From contig VXTR01000075.1 in NCBI GenBank assembly GCA_009837355.1, forward strand, positions 1 to 64,000: 64,000 nt of DNA, in the 5' to 3' direction. The first letter of the stretch is position 1. Each line of letters opens with the position of its first letter. The notes under the pieces were generated by a model that worked only from the letters and a program-made list of their open reading frames with translations, was not told the origin of the DNA and did no database searches. The DNA is from Chloroflexota bacterium. Lineage in GTDB: Bacteria > Chloroflexota > Dehalococcoidia > Lucifugimonadales > UBA3495. The position numbers were made by a program, and so were the translations under genes. Positions 48,308 through 58,342 of this stretch are shown here, one piece after another.

Positions 48308-49629
48308 GGACTAACTTGACCCTGCGCGGCGGTCCGTTCTCGTTGCGCGCGGGGGTGTTCAAAACGGTAGGTGTCCATCTGCACTAACTGGTTGTAGGAG
48401 CCGAAAATCTCCTCAACGTTGTCGCCCACTAAGTCCAGCGGGTCCAGGGCTTCGTCGGCCTCTCCGTAGATACGCCGCAGGCCGTAGGTAGTGTAGCGTT
48501 CGGCTGGCGTACGCCCGGCTTCGCGGATCATCCCACGGAACTCCGACGGACGCATCAATTGGCCATGCATAGCGCCAGCGGAGGTTGAGATGCTTTCGTT
48601 AATCAGCGTTCCACCCAGGTCGTTGACGCCAGACGTCAGCAGCAGTTGGGACATCCGGCTGCCTTCCTTGACCCAGGACGCCTGAATGTTGGGAATCCAG
48701 TTGTTCAGCATAATTCGCGCGATGGCGTGCACCTTGACCACATCCATACCGGAGGGTCCAGAACGCACTCCTTCCACCGTTTGCTTGAAGTACATCGGCG
48801 CTTCCGAGGCCACAAAGCTCAGTGGCACGAATTCGGTGAATCCGCCAGTGCTTTGCTGAATGTCGCGCAGCAGCGCAATATGGCGCACGATCTGGGCGTT
48901 GGTTTCCCGGTGGCCGAACATCACGGTTGATGTCGTTGGTATGCCCAAGTCGTGGGCGGTAGTGATCACTTCAATCCACTGGTCAACGGTGATGCGGCCG
49001 GGGGAAATAATGTCGCGCAGTTCCTGGTCAAGCACTTCCGCAGAGGTTCCGGGCAAGCTGCCCACGCCGGCGTCCTTCAAGCCTTGCAGATATTCCCGTA
49101 TGCTGCAGCGGGAGCGGATGGAGCCGTACAGCACTTCCTCGGGCGAAAAGCCGTGGACGTGCATATCAGGCAGTTCCTCCTTGATGGCCTCGCACAGACG
49201 GATGTACAGGTCGCCTTCCATTTGAGGCGGCAGGCCGGCCTGGATGCAAACTTCGGTAGCCCCGTACTCTTGCGCCTCTTTCGCTCGCCGGATAATTTCG
49301 CTCACCGGCAGGAAGTAACCTTCCTCCTCTCGGAAATCGCGGCTGAAAGCGCAGAAACCGCACCGCTTGATGCAGACGTTGGTGAAGTTGACATTGCGGT
49401 TGACCACGTAGGTTACCAAATCGCCAACTGACCGCCGGCGAAGTTCGTCAGCAACCATGGTGGTGGCCAAGAACTCCGGCCCGTCCGTTGCAAACAGCAG
49501 GTCGGCGTCCTCAACCGCAATGTCCTCGCCGGCCAGAGCACGATTCAGCACGTCGGCGACTTCCGGCCGGAGAGCATTCACTAACGCCGCCAGGGTGGCC
49601 GGCGCGGTGTTGTCAGTCATTGCGGGCAT
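48304..49629 (-). CDS. cofH: 7,8-didemethyl-8-hydroxy-5-deazariboflavin synthase subunit CofH
   Basis: Radical SAM CIKRCGFCAFSRDF, GATEVCIQAGLPPQMEGDLYIRLCEAIK. Confidence 0.95.
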   Translation of the reverse strand: MPAMTDNTAPATLAALVNALRPEVADVLNRALAGEDIAVEDADLLFATDGPEFLATTMVADELRRRSVGDLVTYVVNRNVNFTNVCIKRCGFCAFSRDFREEEGYFLPVSEIIRRAKEAQEYGATEVCIQAGLPPQMEGDLYIRLCEAIKEELPDMHVHGFSPEEVLYGSIRSRCSIREYLQGLKDAGVGSLPGTSAEVLDQELRDIISPGRITVDQWIEVITTAHDLGIPTTSTVMFGHRETNAQIVRHIALLRDIQQSTGGFTEFVPLSFVASEAPMYFKQTVEGVRSGPSGMDVVKVHAIARIMLNNWIPNIQASWVKEGSRMSQLLLTSGVNDLGGTLINESISTSAGAMHGQLMRPSEFRGMIREAGRTPAERYTTYGLRRIYGEADEALDPLDLVGDNVEEIFGSYNQLVQMDTYRFEHPRAQRERTAAQGQVSP

Positions 49630-50833
49630 AGCGTTGCATTCCCCCTTTCACGTATCCGTCCTGATCAGTCAGGCGCAGCAGTTTTTCCTTCAATTGCGGC
49701 GACAAAGGCCAGTGCGAGCCGTTGGCGAAGTATTCCGGGTACACGGGAAGCCTTGGACGGAGTTCGCAACCGGCGGCCTCGGTGCGTCGTCGCAACTCGC
49801 TCAGTTGCGGCCACGGCGCTTCCGGGTTCACGTAGTCAATTGTCAAGGGCGACACGCCACCCCAATCGTTAATGCCGGCGTGGATGTATCTCTCGTAATC
49901 CTCGCTGAGATTGGGAGGCACCTGGATGTTCACTCGTTCACCGAGCACCAGGCGCGCCACAGCGGTGGTCCACGCCAGTTCGTCCGCTCCCGCGTCGGGG
50001 GCGTCAGCCATGGGCGTATTGGCCTTGGCACGAAAATTCTGTACGATGACTTCCTGGATGTGTCCGAAACGCCGGTGCAGCCGCCGTATCTCCAGCAACG
50101 ACTCCACCCTTTCGACGCGGGTTTCGCCGATGCCAATCAAAATGCCTGTGGTAAATGGTATTCCCAGTTCACCGGCCAACTCCATCGTCCGAAGCCTAAC
50201 CCGTGGTCGTTTGCTGGGAGCGAATTCGTGCGGCCCGCCGGGTTCGTAAAGGCGCGGGCTGGCGCTTTCCAGCATTATTCCGACGGAGGGGTTAGTGGGT
50301 TGAAGCGCTTCCAGTTCCCGGCGGCTCATGGTGCCCGGGTTACCGTGAGGCAACAGGTCAGTTTCCTCAAACACCCGACGACACATCTCGGCCAGGTATT
50401 CCAACGTGGTGCGATAACCCTGTGATGTCAGCCATTGGGCGGCCTCGGCGTAGCGCTGCTCCGGGCGTTCTCCCAGCGTGAACAGCGCTTCGGTGCAGCC
50501 CAAGCGTTCGCCGGCTTTGGCGACGGATAGCACTGCGTCGGCCGACAAAAACAGTTGGTATGCCTCGTCCGGCGCCTGCCGGAACGTGCAGTAACCGCAA
50601 AAATCCCGGCACAGCCTCGTCAGCGGGATGAACACCTTGGGTGAAAAGGTGATGATCTTTCCCCGGCCCCGGTCGCGCAGTTCAGCGGCGGCTGCGCACA
50701 TATCATCCAGCGCGCTGTCGTCGAGCTTGGCCAGACTCAAAGCATCCGCATCGGACAGTTCGGCGGAGCCGGCGAGGCGATCAAAGGATGGCGAGGGCCG
50801 GCTGGTCGGCGAGATGGCAACTATAGCGGTCAC
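49613..50833 (-). CDS. cofG: 7,8-didemethyl-8-hydroxy-5-deazariboflavin synthase subunit CofG
   Basis: Radical SAM CRDFCGYCTFRQAP, FTLGERPEQRY, GILIGIGETRVERVESLLEIRRLHRRFGHIQEVIVQNFRAK. Confidence 0.95.
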   Translation of the reverse strand: MTAIVAISPTSRPSPSFDRLAGSAELSDADALSLAKLDDSALDDMCAAAAELRDRGRGKIITFSPKVFIPLTRLCRDFCGYCTFRQAPDEAYQLFLSADAVLSVAKAGERLGCTEALFTLGERPEQRYAEAAQWLTSQGYRTTLEYLAEMCRRVFEETDLLPHGNPGTMSRRELEALQPTNPSVGIMLESASPRLYEPGGPHEFAPSKRPRVRLRTMELAGELGIPFTTGILIGIGETRVERVESLLEIRRLHRRFGHIQEVIVQNFRAKANTPMADAPDAGADELAWTTAVARLVLGERVNIQVPPNLSEDYERYIHAGINDWGGVSPLTIDYVNPEAPWPQLSELRRRTEAAGCELRPRLPVYPEYFANGSHWPLSPQLKEKLLRLTDQDGYVKGGMQRYARND

Positions 50834-51071
50834 GTTGGCGTTTCCTGTGGCGGCAAAAGCCCGCATCAGTCATTGTATGCAGGCGGTACTCAACATTCAA
50901 GGCACAGCCCCGGCTATCGGCGTGAATGTTTTACGTTATGTTAATAACCCAGTCGCTTGGCTGACCGTCGGTGGACTCCCGCCTAAGCGGGAATAGCGGA
51001 GTGGCAGCGGCCATGACGGGGTAGTGGCGTGAGGGCACGGGTTCAGGTTATGTCAAGTCCAAGGAGTCAGA

Positions 51072-52178
51072 CTATACTGTTCCACCAAACAATTGTGCCT
51101 GGCGGCCGGGATCATTGCCCCCTTCCCATGGCCAGCCCAAATATTCGTAGGCCAGACGGGTTGCCATCCTTCCCCGTGGAGTGCGCTCAATGAATCCCTG
51201 CTGGAGGAGGAACGGCTCCAGCACTTCCATAACCGTGCTGGCATCTTCGCTCATTGACGCGGCCAGCGTATCCAGGCCAACGGGGCCGCCGCTGAACTTC
51301 TGGATGATGCTGGTCAACAAGCGGTGGTCGGTCTCATCCAAGCCGCGTGCGTCCACGCCCAGCCTGTCCAGCGACTCCCGGGCCACCGGGCCGGTGATGC
51401 GATTATCCGCCCTAACCAGCGCATAATCCCGGGCTCGACGCAGCAGTCGGTTGGCGATGCGCGGGGTTCCTCTGGAGCGCACGGCAACTTCGTTCAGTCC
51501 TTCGTCATCGGCCTCGATATCCAGGATGCGAGAGGAACGCTGTACCACCGTCGCCATATCTTCGTCGGAATAGTAGTCCAGCCGGAAGACCGAGCCGAAG
51601 CGGTCACGCAGCGGCGCGCTCACCAGCGAGTAGCGTGTCGTCGCGCCCACCAGAGTGAACGGGTTGATGCGCAGATTGATGCTCCTAGCCGACAAGCCCT
51701 TGCCCACCACCCACGAGAGGAAAAAGTCTTCCATCGCTGAGTACATCACTTCCTCCACCGCGCGGTTAAGGCGATGGATTTCGTCGATAAAAAGCACGTC
51801 GTTGGGCTGCAGGCCGGTCAGGATGGATGCCACATCGCTGGCGCGTTCGATGGCCGGCCCGGCGGTTACCCGGATGGTCGTACCCATTTCGTTGGCGATG
51901 ATGTTCGCCAGAGTGGTTTTGCCCAGGCCGGGCGGCCCGTAGATAACCACGTGGTCCAGCGGCTCTCCGCGCAGCCGCGCCGCCTGCATGGCAATGCTCA
52001 GGTTTTCCTTTACCTGTGGCTGACCGACGAAGTCGGACAGCCTACCCGGCCGCAGCCGGGTTTCCTGCTCGCCGTCATCTCCCTGGACATCAGGCGCAAT
52101 GGGACGCGCTGAAACGTCACCGACTTCGATCCGAAGTTCCTGGGCTGCCTCTTCTGCGCTGCTTCCTGCCGTCGTCAT
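51072..52178 (-). CDS. ruvB: Holliday junction branch migration helicase RuvB
   Basis: [67 protein letters not shown]. Confidence 0.97.
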   Translation of the reverse strand: MTTAGSSAEEAAQELRIEVGDVSARPIAPDVQGDDGEQETRLRPGRLSDFVGQPQVKENLSIAMQAARLRGEPLDHVVIYGPPGLGKTTLANIIANEMGTTIRVTAGPAIERASDVASILTGLQPNDVLFIDEIHRLNRAVEEVMYSAMEDFFLSWVVGKGLSARSINLRINPFTLVGATTRYSLVSAPLRDRFGSVFRLDYYSDEDMATVVQRSSRILDIEADDEGLNEVAVRSRGTPRIANRLLRRARDYALVRADNRITGPVARESLDRLGVDARGLDETDHRLLTSIIQKFSGGPVGLDTLAASMSEDASTVMEVLEPFLLQQGFIERTPRGRMATRLAYEYLGWPWEGGNDPGRQAQLFGGTV

Positions 52179-52282
52179 AGCGGCAACATCATACCCGAAA
52201 CGGCATCCTCCGCGCACGGTATCCGGAAAACCCGCCGTGCTATACTCTGCCCATCCCCAATCTGTCGTTCACGGACGCCAAT

Positions 52283-53962
52283 ATGAACACCACCGTCGTT
52301 ACCACCCTGCACGGCTCCGACCTGCGACAAGCCATGCTCGGCGCGGAAGCCTACATGGAGCTCTACCGCGACGCCGCCAACGCACTGAACGTTTTTCCGG
52401 TGCCCGACGGGGACACCGGAACCAATATGCTCCTCACCCTCCGCGCCGGGATCGACCAGATGAACAAGGAGGCCGACAAAGATACTGCCGGCGAAGTTGC
52501 CGAATCTATCGCCACCGGAGCTTTCTGGGGGGCACGGGGCAACAGCGGCGTCATCTTGTCTCAACTGCTGCGTGGTTTCGCCGATGGGGTAGCCGGTTCC
52601 GAGACCATCGAAACCACCGAGGCCGTGGCCGCCTTTCGTTCCGCTACCGATTCCGCCTACCGCGCCGTCAGCCAGCCCCGGGAGGGCACTATGCTTTCGG
52701 TAATCCGGGGGGCGTCCGACGCCACCATCGCCGCCAACGACGCCGGCGAGCGCGACGTTATCACGCTGTGGCAGATTGCTTACGACGGCGCTATTGAGGC
52801 ACTGGCCCACACTCCGGAGCAGTTGCCGGTGCTGAAAGAGGCCGGGGTTGTCGATTCGGGTGGGCTGGGCGTGGTCGCCATCATTGGCGGCGCATTGCAG
52901 CACCTACAGGGAGAAACCGGCCCGCCCGTTAACCTTGGCCTGCGCAGCGTCGGTGGCATTATTGATCCGGCGCAAACCGCCTCGGTGTCCATAGACAGCG
53001 ACTTTCTGGAAGCCCACGACGCCGAGGAGTTCGGCTATTGCACCCAGTTCGTCATCCATGGGAGAGACTTGAGCGTGGACGTGCTGCGCAGCGGCTTGGA
53101 TGCCATCGCAGAGTCTACGGTCATCATCGGTGGCGGTTCCGCTGTTCGCGTCCACGTTCACACCGAAGACCCCGGCGCTGCGCTGACTTTCGGCGTGGGT
53201 TACGGAGATCTGGACGAGGTCAAAATCGACAACATGAGCCTGCAAAACCGGGACTGGGCCAGCGGCCATCGAGAGCGTGCCCGCCCGGAAGAAATACGCC
53301 CCGGCGTGTCAGTAATTGCCGTCGCTTCGGGGCCGGGACTGGCGGCCCTGTTCCAAGACGCCGGCTGCGCGGCCATCGTGCCCGGCGGCCAGACTCTGAA
53401 TCCCAGCGCGAGTGAGATAATCGACGCCGCCCTGTCTGCCGGCACCACCGACGTTATCGTGCTACCCAACAATTCCAACGTCATCCTGACGGCAGCCCAA
53501 GCCGCCGACGCCGGCGCCGACGGGGTCGCTCTCCACGTGGTCAACACCCGTTCCATGCCTCAGGGTACCGCCGCCATGCTCGGGTTCAACCCGGAAGTGT
53601 CTGTTGACGAAAATCTGGCCAGCATGGGGGCCGCCAGCAATGGAGTGGAGACGCTGGAAATCACCCAAGCCGTCCGCGATTCTACCGTTGACGGGCAAGA
53701 CGTAGCCGAAGGGCAGTTCATGGCCATCTTGGACGACCAGCTGGTTTGCCTCGCCGAGGCTGCGGAAACTGCCTTGCGCGAAGGTCTGACCTATTCCGCC
53801 GTTGATGAAGACAGCATCATCACCCTTTACCTGGGAGATGGAACGGACTCGGAGCGGGCGGCGGCGTTGCAGGAGGATTTGGAATCGGCGCATCCCGGCG
53901 TCGAGGTGGACGTGTACGAGGGCGGCCAGCCCCATTACCCATATCTGGTATCGGTAGAGTAG
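52283..53962 (+). CDS. fakA: DAK2-domain fatty acid kinase catalytic subunit (FakA/YloV-like)
   Basis: LNVFPVPDGDTGTNMLLTLRAG, GARGNSGVILSQLLRGFA, EAGVVDSGGLGVVAIIGG. Confidence 0.93.
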   Translation: MNTTVVTTLHGSDLRQAMLGAEAYMELYRDAANALNVFPVPDGDTGTNMLLTLRAGIDQMNKEADKDTAGEVAESIATGAFWGARGNSGVILSQLLRGFADGVAGSETIETTEAVAAFRSATDSAYRAVSQPREGTMLSVIRGASDATIAANDAGERDVITLWQIAYDGAIEALAHTPEQLPVLKEAGVVDSGGLGVVAIIGGALQHLQGETGPPVNLGLRSVGGIIDPAQTASVSIDSDFLEAHDAEEFGYCTQFVIHGRDLSVDVLRSGLDAIAESTVIIGGGSAVRVHVHTEDPGAALTFGVGYGDLDEVKIDNMSLQNRDWASGHRERARPEEIRPGVSVIAVASGPGLAALFQDAGCAAIVPGGQTLNPSASEIIDAALSAGTTDVIVLPNNSNVILTAAQAADAGADGVALHVVNTRSMPQGTAAMLGFNPEVSVDENLASMGAASNGVETLEITQAVRDSTVDGQDVAEGQFMAILDDQLVCLAEAAETALREGLTYSAVDEDSIITLYLGDGTDSERAAALQEDLESAHPGVEVDVYEGGQPHYPYLVSVE

Positions 53963-54000
53963 TTTGCTCCGCCGGCAAAACCGGCACAGGAGAGATTGAA

Positions 54001-54834
54001 ATGGCCGTGAAAATTGTTTCCGACAGCACCTGCGACATCGCCAAGGCAATCGCGGAAGAGCTGGACATCACTATCGTGCCGGCCTACGTGATGATTGACG
54101 ATGTGGCGCACCGGCAGGGTATTGACATCAACCCCACGCAGTTCTACGCACAGCTGGAGTCCTCGACCCGCCTGCCCAGCACGTCGCAACCCACGCCGGC
54201 CGACTTTAGTGAGCGCTTTGAGCCCCTGGTCAGCGCCGGAGACCAGATCGTCTGCATCACCGTGCCTCAACAACTCAGCGGCACCTACAACTCAGCGATG
54301 CAGGCGTCTCAACAGCTCCCGGACGGGGCGGTAACCGTGATTGACGCCGGCACGGCATCCGTAGGCCACATGCTGCAGGTTATTGCAGCTGCCGAGGACG
54401 CTTCCGCTCCGGACGCCACACTGGAATCGGTGACCGACGCGGCACTGGCCCGCGCGTCCCATGGCTTCGGCTATGCCATGGTGGACACACTGGAATACCT
54501 GCAGAAGGGCGGGCGTATCGGCAAAGCCCAGGCATTCATGGGTTCCCTGCTTAAAGTCAAGCCCATTCTCAAAGTGGCCGAAGGCGAGGTGCTGCCGGTT
54601 GATCGTCCCCGCAACCTACGCCGCGCCCTGCAACGGGTGGAAGAACTGATGCGTGAGCATGGCCCGGCGTCCAAGTTGGGCGTAGCCTATACCACAGATC
54701 CGGGCCCGGCCGAAGAATTACGTAATCGCCTATCGGATCTGGCCCCTGCCGACCAGACTTACACGGTTCAAATCGGCTCTGCAATCGGAACCCACGTCGG
54801 GCCGGGGGCGGTAGCCGTAGCCACCCTGGCGTAG
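54001..54834 (+). CDS. DegV family fatty acid-binding protein (FakB-like)
   Basis: VKIVSDSTCDIAKAIAEELDITIVPAYV, STRLPSTSQPTPADF, SLLKVKPILKVAEGEVLPVDRPRNLRRAL. Confidence 0.93.
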   Translation: MAVKIVSDSTCDIAKAIAEELDITIVPAYVMIDDVAHRQGIDINPTQFYAQLESSTRLPSTSQPTPADFSERFEPLVSAGDQIVCITVPQQLSGTYNSAMQASQQLPDGAVTVIDAGTASVGHMLQVIAAAEDASAPDATLESVTDAALARASHGFGYAMVDTLEYLQKGGRIGKAQAFMGSLLKVKPILKVAEGEVLPVDRPRNLRRALQRVEELMREHGPASKLGVAYTTDPGPAEELRNRLSDLAPADQTYTVQIGSAIGTHVGPGAVAVATLA

Positions 54835-54840
54835 AGCGTG

Positions 54841-54885
54841 TTGACCCGCCAGAGGCGGGACGACATTCCCGCGTGGGCGGGTATC
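54841..54885. repeat. Two adjacent palindromic repeat units (CCGCC-AGA-GGCGG and ATTCCCGC-GTG-GGCGGGTAT types)
   Basis: CCCGCC-AGA-GGCGGG at 54845-54859; ATTCCCGCGTGGGCGGGTAT at 54865-54884. Related elements occur at 9824, 50973, 60148 and 60294. Confidence 0.7.
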
Positions 54886-54894
54886 CATAAGCCC

Positions 54895-57471
54895 ATGGAC
54901 GCCGGTAACCGCGAAAACGAACCGCTGTGGCGCGATGCCTTTCGCAAAATTCTCGCCCTGGAAGCGCACAGGGGTTTTGCCGACACCGCGGTTAGCGGAG
55001 GCATCCGCCGCTTCGTAGAACGATGGGAGAGCGAACTCCGCGAGCACCTGGCTGGCGACCCGGCACTCGTCAGTGAGTTCATTGAGCGCCCTTACCGGGA
55101 TTTGCCGGTTGAGCAACGCCGCGAATGGGTCGCTCGCTGGCAAGCTGCTCTGGACAAGAGACCCGTCTCGCCAGTGGTTCCGTCACAGACTGAAGTCCAG
55201 GCCCCACCCACTCATCCCGAGCCTGCCGAGGGACAGCCACTGCCGCCGGAAACCCCGGCACTGTTCGGTCCAACCGTCGGCATTCAATCCGTGCGGACTC
55301 ATCGCCGGGCTTACGTTCCGCCGCCGGTATCAGGCAACCCCGGCGACCCTGATGAAACCGTCTCAAAAATCCGGCGAATGGACGGTAAGACCGTCCAGCG
55401 GCTGGAACAACTGGGGGCGTTCACCGTGCGCGATCTGCTCTACATGGCGCCCCGGCGCTACGAAGACCGGAGCGAGATTGCTGCCATCGCCGACGTGTAT
55501 CCCGGCGTCAGCTTCACGATGGAGGGTCAGTTGGTTGACATTCGGGCCGCCAGCGTGGGCCAGCGCCGACTGCGACTGGTCGAAGGCGTGCTGAGGGACG
55601 ACAGCGGGCAAATCGAGCTGCAATGGTTCGGCCAGGGTTACCTGGCAGGCGCGCTACACCCGGGCAGCCAGATGATTGTCAACGGCAAAGTGGAGTTGCA
55701 CCGGGGCCGCCTATCGCTGTCATCACCCGAGTACGACGTGGTTACGGCACGCCAGTCGCCGGTGAACACCGGCCGTGTTGTCCCTGTCTATCGCCTTACC
55801 GCCGGCCTCACGGCGCGCAATTTGCGTAGCCTGACCTGGCAGGCCGTCAGCAGGTATCTGCAAGGCTTGCCGGACCCACTGCCGGAGGGCGTGCTGCAAA
55901 GGACGGGCCTGTGTGCGCTGTCGGATGCCATACGCGACATCCACTATCCGGCCGATCTAGCCGCTGCCGACCGGGGGCGCCGACGGTTGGCCTTTGATGA
56001 AATCCTGGCTTTCCAATTGGCCATCCTAGGTCGTCGCCGGCACCGGGAGCAAAACGCCACCGGCGTTCCAATCAAGTACCACTCTCCTGCCGTTGAGGGA
56101 TTTTTGAGCGCGTTGCCTTTCGCGCCCACCGGAGCGCAGAGGCGCTGTATTACCGAGGTACTGGGCGACCTGTCTCGGGGAGCGCCGCCGATGAGCCGAC
56201 TGCTGCAGGGTGAGGTCGGCAGTGGGAAAACGCTGGTTGCGGTGGCCGCGGTGCTGGCGGCAGCTTCAGCCCACAGCCAGTCAGCGCTGATGGCGCCCAC
56301 CGAAGTGCTAGCCGAGCAGCATTTCCGCACCGTCGGCGAGCTGCTGGGAGATTTCGAACAACCCCTGCAGCAGGATAACGTGAAGTCGGTATATATCCCC
56401 AACCTGCCCCGCCCGTTCACGTTCGGCCTGCTTACCGGCAGCACTCGCGCCGGTCCGCGGCGGGAGATACTGCGGATGGCGTCAGAAGGGCACATTGACC
56501 TGTTGGTTGGCACCCACGCGCTGATTCAGGAAGGAGTTGAGCTGCCCAACCTGGCTTTGGCAATCGCCGATGAGCAGCATCGTTTCGGCGTCGAACAACG
56601 TTCGGCGTTACGAGGACAGGGTTCCGAACAGCCTCATTCACTGATGATGTCCGCTACGCCGATTCCACGCACGCTGCAGCTGACCCTCTACGGCGACCTG
56701 GACGTATCAACAATCGATGAGCTTCCCCCCGGCCGGCAGGAAATTCTGACCCGAGTTGTACCCGAGGACAAGCGCCGGGCCGCCTACGGGTTCATCCGCC
56801 AGCAGATTAACGCTGGCAGGCAGGCGTTCGTCATCTACCCGCTGGTGGAGGAATCGGACCGACTTGAGGTGCGCGCCGCCGCGGAGGAACACAAGCGGCT
56901 CTCCGAAGAAGTGTTCCCGGACTTTCGAGTGGGCCTGCTCCATGGACGACTGTCGTCGCGGGATAAGGACAAAGTGATGCGGGAGTTCCGCGACGGCGCG
57001 CTGGACATATTGGTGGCAACCGCGGTGGTTGAGGTAGGCATTGACGTACCCAACGCGACTGTGATGCTCATTGACGGGGCGGAGCGCTTTGGCCTTTCCC
57101 AGCTGCACCAGTTTCGGGGGCGGGTAGGCAGGGGCGAGCACAGAAGCTACTGCCTGCTGATGTCGGAATCGGAGTCGGAACGGGCACGGGAACGGCTCTC
57201 GGCCCTGGAATCAACGCGCGACGGCTTCAAGCTGGCCGAAATTGACCTGCAAATGAGGCATGAGGGAGACATTTTCGGGACGTCGCAGAGCGGCGACCAA
57301 ACGATGCTCCGCATCGCCAGTATTTTCGACCAGGACCTGATGGCCCTGGCGCGCCGGGAAGCCGTCGCGATTCTGGACGTTGACCCGGAATTGTCCGACC
57401 CCAGGCACGCCGGCATCGTTGCCGAGCGAGACCGTTTCCTCAACCGGGTTCAGGCACACATCAGCGATTAG
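54895..57471 (+). CDS. recG: ATP-dependent DNA helicase RecG
   Basis: LLQGEVGSGKTLVAVAAVL, MAPTEVLAEQHF, ADEQHRFGVEQRSALRGQG, MSATPIPRTLQLTLYGDLD, QLHQFRGRVGRGEHRSYCLL. The ORF-track start at 54838 reads through palindromic repeats. Confidence 0.95.
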   Translation: MDAGNRENEPLWRDAFRKILALEAHRGFADTAVSGGIRRFVERWESELREHLAGDPALVSEFIERPYRDLPVEQRREWVARWQAALDKRPVSPVVPSQTEVQAPPTHPEPAEGQPLPPETPALFGPTVGIQSVRTHRRAYVPPPVSGNPGDPDETVSKIRRMDGKTVQRLEQLGAFTVRDLLYMAPRRYEDRSEIAAIADVYPGVSFTMEGQLVDIRAASVGQRRLRLVEGVLRDDSGQIELQWFGQGYLAGALHPGSQMIVNGKVELHRGRLSLSSPEYDVVTARQSPVNTGRVVPVYRLTAGLTARNLRSLTWQAVSRYLQGLPDPLPEGVLQRTGLCALSDAIRDIHYPADLAAADRGRRRLAFDEILAFQLAILGRRRHREQNATGVPIKYHSPAVEGFLSALPFAPTGAQRRCITEVLGDLSRGAPPMSRLLQGEVGSGKTLVAVAAVLAAASAHSQSALMAPTEVLAEQHFRTVGELLGDFEQPLQQDNVKSVYIPNLPRPFTFGLLTGSTRAGPRREILRMASEGHIDLLVGTHALIQEGVELPNLALAIADEQHRFGVEQRSALRGQGSEQPHSLMMSATPIPRTLQLTLYGDLDVSTIDELPPGRQEILTRVVPEDKRRAAYGFIRQQINAGRQAFVIYPLVEESDRLEVRAAAEEHKRLSEEVFPDFRVGLLHGRLSSRDKDKVMREFRDGALDILVATAVVEVGIDVPNATVMLIDGAERFGLSQLHQFRGRVGRGEHRSYCLLMSESESERARERLSALESTRDGFKLAEIDLQMRHEGDIFGTSQSGDQTMLRIASIFDQDLMALARREAVAILDVDPELSDPRHAGIVAERDRFLNRVQAHISD
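55211..55233 (-). repeat. Dispersed palindrome-type repeat inside the recG coding sequence
   Basis: CTCATCCCGAGCCTGCCGAGGGA; its reverse complement matches 57490-57512 at 19 of 23 positions, all differences being transitions. Confidence 0.65.
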
Positions 57472-57489
57472 CGGCGGCAGCCTCGCTTA

Positions 57490-57512
57490 TCCTTCGACAA
57501 GCTCAGGATGAG
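57490..57512 (+). repeat. Dispersed repeat TCCTTCGACAAGCTCAGGATGAG just downstream of recG
   Basis: Matches the inverted copy within recG. Confidence 0.65.
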
Positions 57513-57528
57513 CGGGCGTTCTGTCCCT

Positions 57529-58248
57529 TCACCCCTCGGCGGCGATGTCCCGGAAGCGATAGCCAACGTTCCAGATGGTTTCGACAAAAAGGTGGTCCGG
57601 GTCTTCCACTTTGGAACGCAGCCGTCGGATGTGAACGTCAACCGTGCGGGTACCGCCCAGATAGTCGTAACCCCAAACCTGGTTCAGCAGGGCTTCCCGG
57701 CTGTACACCCGGCCGGGGTTCGAGGCCAAGAGGGTGAGCAGTTGAAACTCCTTGTAGGTTAGGGAGATGCGCCGGCCGGCCATGGTGACCTCGTAACTTT
57801 GGAGGTCGATGGTCAGTTCACCTACGCGCACCACCTGGTCGGCGCCGCGCCCATTGCGTCGGAAAACCATCTGGCCTACCCGCGCCATCAACTCGGCCGG
57901 GTTCAAAGGCGCCACTATGAAATCATCAACGTTGACAGCCGGATCGTATTGTGGCAATGCGCCTGAATCGACCACGAGCATAGTGGGCAGGCCCAGCTGG
58001 GAAACTCGTTCAATCACCGCTTGCGCGCCGATACCTACTGCCGACAGGTCCAGCAGCACCACGTCCAAGGCGACGGCATGAGCGGCATCATCCAGTTCGA
58101 CCACGTCGCTGCCGGCCCGGCAAGACACACCTGAATCGTCGATTTGTTTGACCAACGACACCATCCCGCTGCCGGGACGCGTCAGCAGAAATACGTTGTA
58201 CACTTTGTCATCCCAACCGTAGCCGGGTTGCCCGGCGTCTCCGCGCAT
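57529..58248 (-). CDS. OmpR/PhoB-family response regulator with atypical receiver domain
   Basis: C-terminal winged helix [53 protein letters not shown]...WNVGYRF. The N-terminal receiver lacks the usual acidic DD pair. Confidence 0.9.
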   Translation of the reverse strand: MRGDAGQPGYGWDDKVYNVFLLTRPGSGMVSLVKQIDDSGVSCRAGSDVVELDDAAHAVALDVVLLDLSAVGIGAQAVIERVSQLGLPTMLVVDSGALPQYDPAVNVDDFIVAPLNPAELMARVGQMVFRRNGRGADQVVRVGELTIDLQSYEVTMAGRRISLTYKEFQLLTLLASNPGRVYSREALLNQVWGYDYLGGTRTVDVHIRRLRSKVEDPDHLFVETIWNVGYRFRDIAAEG

Positions 58249-58342
58249 CGGGTTTGACGCCGCAGTCGCCGCTGTCTATTATGCCCTCAGTTGCGCAATT
58301 CTAGCATACGCTGCCATGCTGCCAGAACTACGGAGAACCCCA

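Noticed and set aside
54838-54894. N-terminal extension of RecG (MLTRQRRDDIPAWAGIHKP)
   Set aside because: It is a translation of two palindromic repeat units; ATG 54895 is the better start.
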